Source: Moritella sp. (lineage in GTDB: Bacteria; Pseudomonadota; Gammaproteobacteria; Enterobacterales; Moritellaceae). Taken from it: a DNA stretch of 64,000 nt. The notes beneath the pieces were generated by a model. The model made no database searches. It was given only the letters and a program-made list of their open reading frames with translations, and had not been told where the DNA came from. Position 1 is the stretch's first letter. The number at the start of each line of letters is the position of its first letter. Below, in pieces: positions 47,758 through 59,900 of this stretch. The stretch lies in the NCBI RefSeq assembly GCF_013215705.1, contig NZ_JABSQR010000031.1:1-64000 (forward strand), written 5' to 3'. The position numbers were made by a program, and so were the translations under genes.

Positions 47758-48291
47758 TTACGTGTTTTCATCATCAACATCTTGATTACTATTAATTAAT
47801 AGCACTAACCAAAATCCTGTTGAAGTAAAAATAGCATGCTTCCACCAAGACAGTGACGCTTCATTTAAATGTGATAATTGCGAGGCGATACTCCAAAACA
47901 ATGCCGAGCGTAAACGGCCACTGGTGTACTTGTTAACTAACAATGTGGCAATCAACACTAAAGCGCGGCGTAATTGTGGACTCGACACTTTCACACCACA
48001 CACTTCATGCACGAAATGTTCACAATTGTTCTTCAACAAATGATAACGCTTTTTATCTGCGATCAGTTGTTCCGCATTTTCAACGATATTTTCGGCTGGT
48101 AAACTACCAGGCAAGAAACCATGATCGATAATGTCTTTATCATCAGAAAAATCTTGTAGACTAACTAAACCACGACCAGAACGCGCTCTGGAATTTTCAA
48201 AAACCTGACCACACCCATCCGAGATGCCCACATGATAGTAAAGTGGGAATTGTACACTGAGTAAATGTCCTTTTGGATATGGTGTCGTCAT
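47758..48291 (-). CDS. LRAT/NC-domain thiol acyltransferase-like protein
   Basis: The protein is 177 residues. H20 in YYHVGI and C90 in NNCEHFVHEVCG give the circularly permuted papain-like core. NCEHFV is exactly the motif of vertebrate LRAT and HRASLS/PLAAT enzymes. A hydrophobic C-terminal segment (~152-168) would anchor it in the membrane. LRAT-type enzymes move acyl groups between lipids or cleave phospholipids, which suits this neighbourhood. The second active-site His of vertebrate forms is not evident. Confidence 0.82.
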   Translation of the reverse strand: MTTPYPKGHLLSVQFPLYYHVGISDGCGQVFENSRARSGRGLVSLQDFSDDKDIIDHGFLPGSLPAENIVENAEQLIADKKRYHLLKNNCEHFVHEVCGVKVSSPQLRRALVLIATLLVNKYTSGRLRSALFWSIASQLSHLNEASLSWWKHAIFTSTGFWLVLLINSNQDVDDENT

Positions 48292-48338
48292 CTTATGTCC
48301 TCAGTTCTTATTGAATGCTAATTCCAAATTCAGTCGTG

Positions 48339-48893
48339 TTAATTATCTATACGGGTAACAAAGCTGTCGATATTAAGTTGGCGTATTTTTTTACACGCTA
48401 CATCGGGTGTGCCTAAATATAAAAAACCCACAATTTCATCTTTTTCTTCAAGTTCAAGCTTTTGTTTTATATGACTATCATAAGCAAACCAACCGGTTCG
48501 CCAAATACCATTAAAACCTTGTGCTTGCGCCGCCATTTGCATGGCCATTACCACACAACCTGCCGACATTAATTGCTCAGACTCAGGGATCTTGGGGTGA
48601 TCTTCAATTCTAGCAATAACAGTAATAATTTGCGGTGCGCGAAACGGCGCATTTGCCGCCTTTAATACATCTTTTTCTGACTTGCCAAGATTAAATGCCG
48701 CATCTTGAAAATAGTGCGACAAAGTGTTTAAACCTTCACCTTCGGTGATAATAAAACGCCAAGGGCTTAATCCACCGTGATCAGGTGCACGTAATCCAGC
48801 ATGAATAATATTATCTAATGCTTCACCACTTGGGGCTGGTGCGATAAGCTGATTACAAGAATGGCGATTTATTAATAAGTCAATTGCGTCCAT
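48339..48893 (-). CDS. Nitroreductase family flavoprotein (YdjA-like)
   Basis: The protein is 184 residues. INRHSCNQLIAPAP, DHGGLSPWRFI and GFNGIWRTGWFA match the small YdjA-type NAD(P)H nitroreductases, which bind FMN as dimers. It lies 47 bp before the LRAT gene on the same strand. Physiological substrate unknown. Confidence 0.9.
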   Translation of the reverse strand: MDAIDLLINRHSCNQLIAPAPSGEALDNIIHAGLRAPDHGGLSPWRFIITEGEGLNTLSHYFQDAAFNLGKSEKDVLKAANAPFRAPQIITVIARIEDHPKIPESEQLMSAGCVVMAMQMAAQAQGFNGIWRTGWFAYDSHIKQKLELEEKDEIVGFLYLGTPDVACKKIRQLNIDSFVTRIDN

Positions 48894-48975
48894 TATTTAC
48901 TACTTTGAACAATGAGTGATAATTAAAGTATTCAATGTAGGTGATAAAATATCAAGTGATTAATTTATTAAGATC

Positions 48976-49007
48976 AAAAAAGCCCATACATGGTATGGGC
49001 TACTTTT
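48976..49007 (-). terminator. Terminator after fadH
   Basis: AGCCCATAC (48981-48989) pairs perfectly with GTATGGGCT (48993-49001) across ATG, followed on the minus strand by a T run. Confidence 0.88.
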
Positions 49008-49100
49008 CATAATAACAGTCATCATTATTGTCGCAATAATAGTAACTTTTATTGTCTTATATTTGTATTAAACGAGTATTAAATTAGTATTAGCGTCGCG

Positions 49101-51496
<2,396 letters not shown>

Positions 51497-53359
51497 ATGA
51501 GAAAATTATTCTCACTACTCGGATTCATTCTTTCTAAAATAGGTCGTTCGATTACATTCACTCGTAATTTAATCTTGAACCTGTTTTTCATTTCTTTTAT
51601 AGCAATTATTATTATTGCTTTGCAGCAGCAAACAGAAACGCCTGTCGCATTCGCAGACAACACCGCGTTGGTTCTCAACTTAAACGGTGTCTTGGTTGAT
51701 CAGCCTAAATTCGTTGATCCATTCGATCAAGTTATTGGTGAGCTAGTTGACGCTAACAATGTCGTCAATGAGATTGCAATTTCAGACGTCGTTAACGTCA
51801 TTAACAGTGCTAAATCTGATGATGCAATTAGCGCACTTATCTTAGATCTCGCCCAGCTAAAACCGGCAAATTTGACTAAATTAACGGATATTGCTGATGC
51901 ATTAGTTGAATTCAAAAAAAGTAACAAACCAATTTATGCTTACGGTGATTACTTTAGCCAAGGGCAATACTTACTGGCTTCATTTGCTGATGAGATTCTA
52001 TTAAACCCTGCAGGCGGCGTTTTACTGCAAGGTTACGGTAGCTACAGTCTTTATTTCAAAGATGCCATTGATAAACTAAATCTGTCTTCGCATGTATTCC
52101 GGGTTGGTACTTATAAGTCATTTGTTGAACCCTTTACCCGTAGTGATATGTCAGCGGAAAGCAAAGAAGCCAAATTAAACTGGTTAAATCAACTTTGGGA
52201 TACCTACACCAGTATTGTTGCTAACAATCGGTTAATTAACGCTGACGACGTCGCGCCTAAAGCGGATGTCTTTATTAAGCAACTGCAATCAGTCAATGGC
52301 AATATTGCGCAATATGCTTTAAAAAAAAAACTGGTAGACAAGTTATTAACGCGTGAACAAATCACTGAATACCTAGCTAAAAAGCTCAACAGCGAATCAG
52401 ATTCATTTGCAAAAATTGAATTCTTAGATTACCTTGCCCAACAGCCCACCCAGTTTGAACAGCAAGGCTTTGCGAGCAAACCTGGTGTCGGCATCATTTT
52501 TGCCAATGGTCAGATCCTGGATGGTAATCAACCTCCCGGTGCGATTGGCGGTAAATCTCTGACTAAGCTGTTACAGCAAGCGAAAGACGATGAACAAATC
52601 AAAGCCTTAGTTTTACGCATCGATAGTCCAGGTGGAAGCGCGTTTGCCTCAGAGCAAATTCGAACGGCATTATTAGAACTCAAAAAATCGGGTAAACCCG
52701 TTATTGTGTCGATGGGCAGCGTGGCCGCATCTGGTGGTTATTGGATTGCCTCTGCTGCAGATGAAATTTGGGCGAAACCAACCACGATCACAGGTTCAAT
52801 AGGTATCTTTGGTCTATTTGCTACCACAGAAAAACTACTCGCTAAAATGGGTATTTACAGTGATGGTGTCGGTACCACGGATTACACTGGACTGTCTGTT
52901 AATCGAGAACTGCCTGAGCACATGGCAACAATCATTCAAATGACGGTTGAAAATGGTTACAGCAACTTCTTAACTGTCGTTTCCGAAGGTCGAGACATGA
53001 CAATAGAAGAAGTGGATAAGATTGCGCAAGGCCGTGTTTGGACTGGTCGCGATGCGCTTAACCTGGGCCTTATTGATAACCTTGGCAACCTTGATGACGC
53101 AATTGCTTCTGCAGCAGCAAAAGTAGATGTTTCAAGTGATTCATTAATTTTGATTCAAACACCCCGTAGTGAGCGCGATAGATTACTGTCAATGTTCACT
53201 CAATCGGTTGCAATGCAAGTACTAACCGAGCTCAACATCAGCCCGAATGGTAATGTGGCGACTTGGTTAGCAACAATAAGCCAGCAAGCTGCACAACTAA
53301 ATAACTACTCAGATCCCCAAGGCCTGTATGTAGAATGTTTGGTCTGTGACATTAGATAA
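51497..53359 (+). CDS. sppA: Signal peptide peptidase SppA, 67 kDa type
   Basis: Membrane-bound serine/lysine protease that degrades leftover signal peptides. The protein is 620 residues from the ATG at 51497, matching the ~618-residue E. coli form. An N-terminal anchor (~23-44) is followed by two peptidase S49 repeats. The general-base Lys is in the N-terminal repeat (VGTYKSFVEPF) and the nucleophile Ser is in the C-terminal repeat (GSVAASGGYW). Confidence 0.96.
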   Translation: MRKLFSLLGFILSKIGRSITFTRNLILNLFFISFIAIIIIALQQQTETPVAFADNTALVLNLNGVLVDQPKFVDPFDQVIGELVDANNVVNEIAISDVVNVINSAKSDDAISALILDLAQLKPANLTKLTDIADALVEFKKSNKPIYAYGDYFSQGQYLLASFADEILLNPAGGVLLQGYGSYSLYFKDAIDKLNLSSHVFRVGTYKSFVEPFTRSDMSAESKEAKLNWLNQLWDTYTSIVANNRLINADDVAPKADVFIKQLQSVNGNIAQYALKKKLVDKLLTREQITEYLAKKLNSESDSFAKIEFLDYLAQQPTQFEQQGFASKPGVGIIFANGQILDGNQPPGAIGGKSLTKLLQQAKDDEQIKALVLRIDSPGGSAFASEQIRTALLELKKSGKPVIVSMGSVAASGGYWIASAADEIWAKPTTITGSIGIFGLFATTEKLLAKMGIYSDGVGTTDYTGLSVNRELPEHMATIIQMTVENGYSNFLTVVSEGRDMTIEEVDKIAQGRVWTGRDALNLGLIDNLGNLDDAIASAAAKVDVSSDSLILIQTPRSERDRLLSMFTQSVAMQVLTELNISPNGNVATWLATISQQAAQLNNYSDPQGLYVECLVCDIR

Positions 53360-53391
53360 CTAGATAACCAGCCTTAATCAGTCTTCTAGTC

Positions 53392-53419
53392 GAGCGGTAA
53401 ACACGTCAATTTACCGCTC
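53392..53419 (+). terminator. Hairpin after sppA
   Basis: GAGCGGTAAA (53392-53401) pairs perfectly with TTTACCGCTC (53410-53419). The following sequence is only moderately T-rich, so termination may be weak. Confidence 0.55.
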
Positions 53420-53544
53420 AATTCAAATTTCTGTCTTAATAACCCTATTTTATTGCAGTTTTATTAAGCAATCTAGTATCAAGCTATTCCATTAATCGAT
53501 TTCAGCACTATAATCCTCCTTAAAAACGCACAGGGAATTTATTA

Positions 53545-54555
53545 ATGGCTAAGAAATCAATCTACATCGCATATACTGGTGGCACGATCGGTATGCAACA
53601 TTCAGAGCACGGTTATGTACCGATGGAAGGATTCATGACGGATTGCTTAGCGCGTCTACCAGAATTCCACCGCGAAGAAATGCCTGATTTCACTCTCCAC
53701 GAATACTCGCCGTTAATCGACTCTTCTAACATGTCACCTTCTGATTGGCAGCAGATCGCAGAAGATATCCAAAGCAATTATGACGACTACGATGGCTTTG
53801 TGATCTTACATGGTACTGATACCATGGCGTACACAGCATCAGCATTATCATTTATATTAGAAGACCTTGGTAAACCCGTTATTGTTACCGGTTCACAGAT
53901 CCCACTTGCTGAGATCCGCTCAGATGGTCAAAGCAACTTACTGAACTCGCTTTACCTTGCTGCTAACTATCCTGTACACGAAGTCTGCTTATTCTTTAAT
54001 AACCAGCTATTACGTGGCAACAGGACCACCAAAGTGCATGCCGATGGTTTTAGCGCATTTGCGACACCAAACTGCGAAACACTATTAAAAGTGGGTATTA
54101 ACATTGAAGTCATGTTAGGTGATGTAAAACCTATTACTGAAAAAACACTGACCGTGAGTAACATTACACCACAGCCCATTGCGATCGTGACACTTTACCC
54201 TGGTATTTCAACAGAAGTTATCTTCAACATTCTATTACAACCCGTTAAAGCGTTAATCTTGCTAAGTTATGGCGTAGGTAATGCCCCACAAAGTGAAGAG
54301 CTATTGAATGCGCTTGAAGCCGCTAACCAGCGTGGTATCGTGGTGGTGAATCTTACCCAGTGCATTAAAGGTAAAGTTAACATGGGCGGTTATGCGACAG
54401 GCGATGCCCTCGCGCAAGTTGGTGTTATCTCGGGTTATGATATGACGACAGAAGCCGCATTAACTAAGTTGCACTATCTCATCAGTAAAGAGCTACCAAG
54501 CGAAGAAATCAAGGTACTGATGCAACAAAATATTCGTGGTGAGTTAAGCTATTAA
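53545..54555 (+). CDS. ansA: Cytoplasmic L-asparaginase I
   Basis: Hydrolyses asparagine to aspartate and ammonia. The protein is 336 residues with no signal peptide. The catalytic threonines are in YTGGTIGM near the start and LHGTDTMAYTASAL. The sppA-ansA order is also found in enterobacteria, where ansA follows sppA. Confidence 0.97.
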   Translation: MAKKSIYIAYTGGTIGMQHSEHGYVPMEGFMTDCLARLPEFHREEMPDFTLHEYSPLIDSSNMSPSDWQQIAEDIQSNYDDYDGFVILHGTDTMAYTASALSFILEDLGKPVIVTGSQIPLAEIRSDGQSNLLNSLYLAANYPVHEVCLFFNNQLLRGNRTTKVHADGFSAFATPNCETLLKVGINIEVMLGDVKPITEKTLTVSNITPQPIAIVTLYPGISTEVIFNILLQPVKALILLSYGVGNAPQSEELLNALEAANQRGIVVVNLTQCIKGKVNMGGYATGDALAQVGVISGYDMTTEAALTKLHYLISKELPSEEIKVLMQQNIRGELSY

Positions 54556-54593
54556 GCTAGCTAGCATACGTTTTAGATAAATATCACCGATAC

Positions 54594-54633
54594 AAAAACG
54601 GGAAAGACAGCGATTGTCTTTCCCGTTTTTTTT
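54594..54633. terminator. Bidirectional terminator between ansA and punC
   Basis: AAAAACGGGAAAGACA pairs with TGTCTTTCCCGTTTTT, with T runs on both strands, between two converging genes. Confidence 0.93.
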
Positions 54634-54648
54634 ATCGTTAAATTATCA

Positions 54649-55881
54649 CTAAGCTACAACAGCATCACTTGCAGTTGCATGCGATGTTTTATGCTTCGTT
54701 AATACATAGCCAACCATAATCACCAAACCTTGGAACAACATCACTGCAGTCACGGTATAAAGGCCATGTTCAGAGAATGCCGAGACGATACTACTTGCTA
54801 AGAAACAAAACATCGTCTGTAAGAAGTTAAGTAGACCAGCCGCAGTTGCACTGCAATTTTTAAAATCAGCAAGTGCAGCATTAATCACCAATGGATAAAT
54901 CGCACCATTAGCCACAGCTAAGAAACAGAATGGGATCAGAATAGGCCAAATAGTGGTTGGTGATGTCGCAAACGCAATCACGAACATAGTTACCACAGTG
55001 GTGATAAACAAGGTAATTAACCAAGGCAATAATTGCTTCGCACTAAAGCGGGTTAACAAGCTACGACAACCATAACCACCAACAAGAAAAGCCACTGTCT
55101 GCGGTAAATAACTCAGACCTATATCCGCGCCGGAATAGCCCATAGCAGTCATAATGAATGGTGAACCAGTTAAATAGGCGAAGAATGCAGCGGAACACGC
55201 CGCAAATATCAACATGTTACCCATGAATATTTTTGATTTAATGATCTGCTTATAATCACGTACCAATTGCGTCGATATTTTTTCTTGTTTTTTATCGAGT
55301 GGTGCACTTTCTTGTTGGCGACTTGTTGCAAAAACCAACGCTAAGCCAATCACCACCAATACGACAAAAATACTGCGCCAGCCGAAGTACTCTTCAAGGC
55401 CAGCACCCAATAATGGTGCTAACGCTGGAGACAAAGCCACTAATGGCATAATAGTCGCAAAAATACGCTCAGACGCTTTACCTTGATAACGGTCGATAAC
55501 CACAGCCTGCCAAATAACGGTACCGCAACACGCGCCTAACGCTTGACCGAATCGGGCGAATAAAAACAACTCAATACTGTTCGACACTGAGATCACAACC
55601 GTTGATAGCACAAAGATAGTCATGCCCACGAACAGCATCTTTTTACGGCCAACACGGTCCGACAATGGGCCATAAACCAACTGACCTAACGCCATACCCA
55701 ATAAAAAGATACTCAATGACAAGCCAATTAATGTTTGCGAAGTACCAAACTCAGCGCGGATTGTTTCGAATGCAGGTAAATACATATCTGTTGCGAGAAA
55801 ACCCAACATACTTAATCCAGAAAACCAGATCATAGTGCTCATTGGGATTTTATTTTTCGTATTATTTTCAATATTGTTCAT
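54649..55881 (-). CDS. punC: Bcr/CflA-type MFS transporter, PunC-like
   Basis: The protein is 410 residues with 12 helices. Alignment from memory with E. coli PunC (YdhC) is strong along the whole length: GLSMLGFLATDMYLPAFE, IMPLVALSPALAPLLGA, ACSAAFFAYLTGSPFI and FLVGGYGCRSLL. PunC is a purine nucleoside importer controlled by the adjacent PunR. The divergent LysR gene here is a clear PunR relative, which supports the call. Confidence 0.85.
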   Translation of the reverse strand: MNNIENNTKNKIPMSTMIWFSGLSMLGFLATDMYLPAFETIRAEFGTSQTLIGLSLSIFLLGMALGQLVYGPLSDRVGRKKMLFVGMTIFVLSTVVISVSNSIELFLFARFGQALGACCGTVIWQAVVIDRYQGKASERIFATIMPLVALSPALAPLLGAGLEEYFGWRSIFVVLVVIGLALVFATSRQQESAPLDKKQEKISTQLVRDYKQIIKSKIFMGNMLIFAACSAAFFAYLTGSPFIMTAMGYSGADIGLSYLPQTVAFLVGGYGCRSLLTRFSAKQLLPWLITLFITTVVTMFVIAFATSPTTIWPILIPFCFLAVANGAIYPLVINAALADFKNCSATAAGLLNFLQTMFCFLASSIVSAFSEHGLYTVTAVMLFQGLVIMVGYVLTKHKTSHATASDAVVA

Positions 55882-55884
55882 TGC

Positions 55885-55923
55885 TTAAACTACATAATAT
55901 TAATGATGATGTTGTTAGTTTAA
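55885..55923. promoter_or_regulatory. Inverted repeat in the punC-punR gap
   Basis: TTAAACTA (55885-55892) and TAGTTTAA (55916-55923) form a perfect 8-bp inverted repeat with a 23-bp spacer, between divergent genes. The position suits a LysR-type operator, with the two half-sites about three helical turns apart. Confidence 0.45.
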
Positions 55924-55986
55924 TACTGGCGATCTAGTTTGAGAAACGCTAATATTTCACTATTGCTTTCAAAAAATTTGATGTGT

Positions 55987-56889
55987 ATGTTTTCCCAACA
56001 AGATCTGCAAGTTATCGACGCTGTTGCACGACGCGGAAGTTTCACCGCAGCGGCAGATGAGTTATGTAAAGTACCCAGCGCAATTAGCTATACGGTACGC
56101 AATATTGAAGAACGGTTAGCCGTTAATTTATTTATTCGTCTACATCGCAAAGTAAAGCTAACGCCTGCAGGCGAATACTTTGTCACTGAATCACGTAAAT
56201 TACTCAAGCAAATGGCGCACATGAAGTTTCAAACCCAACGCGTGGCGAACGGCTGGAACCAAAGTGTGTCGCTTGCCCTCGATAATGTGGTGTATGAAGG
56301 TCGAATAAATACCATGGTTGGTGACTTTTACAATGCATTTCCTGATGTCGAACTTTTGCTTACCATGGAAGTATATAATGGTGTCTGGGATGCATTGGTT
56401 GATTCACGTGCCGATATTGCTATTGGTGCAACCGCGTCCATCCCAGTGAGTGGTGGCTTTGATTATCGTGCTATGGGCGAGTTAAAATGGACATTTGTGA
56501 TCAGTCCTAATCACCCACTCGCAAATGCAGAGCACGCCATAAGTAACGAAGAACTAGCCAAATATCCAGTTATTTGTTTAGAAGATACCGCACGTAAACT
56601 GCCTAAACGCACAACTTGGTTACTGAAAAATCAACGTCGCTTGGTGGTGCCAAACTGGCACAGTGCAACCCAACTACTCAAAGGGGGTTTAGGCATTGCT
56701 ATCATGCCCGCCCACATGGCGAATAAACTATTAATGACAGGTGAACTAATCGAAAAAGAACTTATCACGACCTTACCCGTAAGTGATTGTTGTTTAGCCT
56801 GGAATACCAAGCGCATGAGCCCCGCAGTTCAATGGTTGCTAGATTATTTAGGTGATAGTGACCAATTACATCAGCAATGGTTGGAATAA
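55987..56889 (+). CDS. punR: LysR-family regulator, PunR-like
   Basis: The protein is 300 residues from the ATG at 55987, chosen because it aligns with the start of E. coli PunR (VIDAVARRGSFTAAADEL); upstream frames would add 16 residues with no support. The winged HTH spans ~1-60. The effector domain keeps PunR blocks such as YNGVWDALVDSRADIAIGAT and LPKRTTWLLKNQRRLVVP. In E. coli PunR activates punC in response to purines. Confidence 0.85.
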   Translation: MFSQQDLQVIDAVARRGSFTAAADELCKVPSAISYTVRNIEERLAVNLFIRLHRKVKLTPAGEYFVTESRKLLKQMAHMKFQTQRVANGWNQSVSLALDNVVYEGRINTMVGDFYNAFPDVELLLTMEVYNGVWDALVDSRADIAIGATASIPVSGGFDYRAMGELKWTFVISPNHPLANAEHAISNEELAKYPVICLEDTARKLPKRTTWLLKNQRRLVVPNWHSATQLLKGGLGIAIMPAHMANKLLMTGELIEKELITTLPVSDCCLAWNTKRMSPAVQWLLDYLGDSDQLHQQWLE

Positions 56890-56961
56890 TAGCTGTTATG
56901 CTCGCCACTGATATCCTATAATCAATTCTATTGATTGTATTTAAAAGGGTTTATCTTGCTA

Positions 56962-59900
56962 ATGGCTGCTACATTTTCAAATTTTAAACAAAAGTTCTCC
57001 AGTGCTCCACGTTACCAACGTTTTTTAAGTTATGCGCTGGTTGCCTATTTAATGTATGCCTTATTGCTCGGGTTACTGGTTCCTTACCTAGCGAAAAGCA
57101 TGGCACCTGAGAAAATCAGTGCATTACTTGGTCGCCCAGTACAAATACAAGATGTTGCCATTAATCCTTTTACCCTCAAGTTTGAAATTAAAGGCTTTGA
57201 AATTCAAACACAGGAACAACAAGATTTTGTTGGCATTGGACGCTTAACCCTGCAAATAAATCTATGGAAGAGTTTATTTAATGGCAGTATTAATCTTGAA
57301 ACCATAGAAGTTGATCAAGCCTTTGCAAACATTGAAAGATTAGACGCAACTCAGTTTAACTTCTCTGATATTCCAGCGTATATAGCAGCACAAGCGGTAC
57401 CATCAGCAACACCCGAACCGATTATCGAAGACACAAATGAAAGCAGTGAATTACCGCATATTCAAATTGCCAACATGAGTATCACGAATACCAAATTCAA
57501 CTTTAAAGACCAGCCAACGGGTGCAGTATTAAATTATCCAGCAATCAATATTCGCTTAACTAAATTCAATAGCCTCGCAAAGCTGGTTAATCCAAAGCAA
57601 CCTAATACACCGAGACCTTCTTACAACAGTTTTAATCTGAGTATTGAAGGTGCCGACGATAGCGCAGTGACGACCGAAGGTCGCTTCCAACTATCGCCAT
57701 TAGAAGCACAAGGTAAGCTTGCACTTAAGCACATTAAATTAACGACGTTTTGGCCATTTATTGCTGATCAATTAACTGCAAAACTAGAATCCGGCGTTAT
57801 CGACTTTGCGACAGACTATCAATTCATAAGTACTGATGACGCGCCACAGTTACTCACTAATTCAGGTCAATTTTCGTTACGGACCTTAACCTTTACAACC
57901 AAAGACAAAGCGATTATTAATTTGCCCTTGTTAACTGTTGCAGGGATCAAAGTTGATCTACTCCAGCAGAAAATTGGCTTAGATAATATCAGTACCGATG
58001 GGCTGCAAGTCAATGCACAAATAAATAAAGACGGAGCTGTTGATTTAGCGGCGGCTTTTAGCCCTAAACAAGCGATTACTGATAACAACCAGTCCGACAC
58101 CACTGAAGCAAAAAACAGTGACGTCCAAGTAACCGAAAATGCAGAACAACCAGCATGGTTAGTGACGCTTGGTGAATTCAATTTAACGAACTACGATATC
58201 AATGTTACGGAATCGATGTTGACCAATGCAACAAAATGGCGTGTATTCCCAATCAATGTACATACTAAATCATTAACAAGCCGTCTAGAAACCCCAATTG
58301 AATATGACTTAGCGCTGACGATTAATGATAAAGGCACCTTCTCTTCGCAAGGTAGCGTAGACGTTAAAGAGCAAGCACTTGATGCAACCATCAATTTGAG
58401 TAAATTAAATTTAGCGCAGTTTCAACCTTATCTTAATCCTTACGTGAACATCACTATAAAAGGTGGCGAGTTCAGCACTCAAGGTAAAATCTATGCGAAT
58501 GCCAAGGGTGCAATGCGTTTTAACGGTGGCATAACACTGGAAGCATTGGCAATTAATGATAAAAAATTAAATAAAACCCTCATTAAATGGCAAGACTTCA
58601 GTATCAATAATCTCAAATTCGACCAAGAAAAAAATAGCTTACTCATCGACCACATATCATTAACTCAGCCTTATGCTCAGGTGATTATGGCGGCTGATAA
58701 AAGCTCAAATGTCTCTGGTTTAATTGTTGAAACAAAAACAACCAATAAAGCCACCGCAGCAGCGCCGAAGAAAACACCACAGGTAACCACAGCAGCAAAA
58801 GACGCGATGCTTATTGAAATAAATAAGATCACGCTAGCACAAGGACAAGTGGATTATACCGACAACCTACTTAAACCTACTTTTGAAGCAACCATTGAAA
58901 AACTCCAAGGCCAAGTAGGTAAAGTTTCATCTACCGCAACCAAAAACGCCGAATTAAATATCAAAGGTATTGTGAACAAATACGCGCCTATCACATTACG
59001 CGGTGAGATAAACCCACTCATCCAACAACCTTATGTGGATATTGAATTTATCTTTGATAACTTCGAGTTGCCATCAATGACCCCCTACTCCGGCACTTAT
59101 GCTGGTTTAGATATTGATGAAGGTCAGTTATCACTTGCGCTTAAATACAAATTAGAAAAAGGTCATTTAGAGGGCAGTAACCATATCTTTATTGACCAAC
59201 TGGATATGAATGATACCAAAGACAGTGACGTAGGAAGCATAATACCTATCACACTCGCTATTCCGTTACTCAAAGACAGCAGTGGTGCTATTGATTTAGG
59301 CATTAACGTATCTGGTGATGTTAATGATCCAAGTTTTAATGTTGGTGAAATTGTACTGAAATCATTAAGCAACATTATTCTTAAAGCAGTAACATCGCCA
59401 TTTACATTATTAGCAAGCCTTGTTGATACTACCGAAGATTTAGATAAAGTCAGTTTTGCTAATGGCTCGACTACACTCGCGCAAACAGAGCAGAGTAAAC
59501 TAGATTCATTAGCCAAAGCATTAGCACAACGTCCCCAAATCAAGTTGAACATCAAAGGCAGTTATGATGCGAATACGGACAAAATAGCGCTACAAAATAG
59601 CGCGTTAAATAGCAAACTGAGTCAATCAACTGGCCGTCTCATTGAGCCAAATATCAACGCAGCAGACCTACCTGTATCGGCAGGTATGACAAATGCGCTG
59701 ATTGCCTTATACGAATTAGAAACCAAAGGTAAAGCAGATGCATTACGTGATGCAATTGCGACCCAACAACCCGCACTCGCAGCACCTGAATTGGAACAAG
59801 TTTGGCTTCGCAGTTTATATACAGAAGCTAGAAAGCTTCAAGTCGTTACTGAACAGCAATTAAGAGGGCTGGCAAAATCTCGGGCAAATACCATTAAGTC

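Noticed and set aside
59163-59555. Minus-strand frame of 130 codons inside the DUF748 gene
   Set aside because: Antisense to a clear coding frame; no ribosome site or known family.
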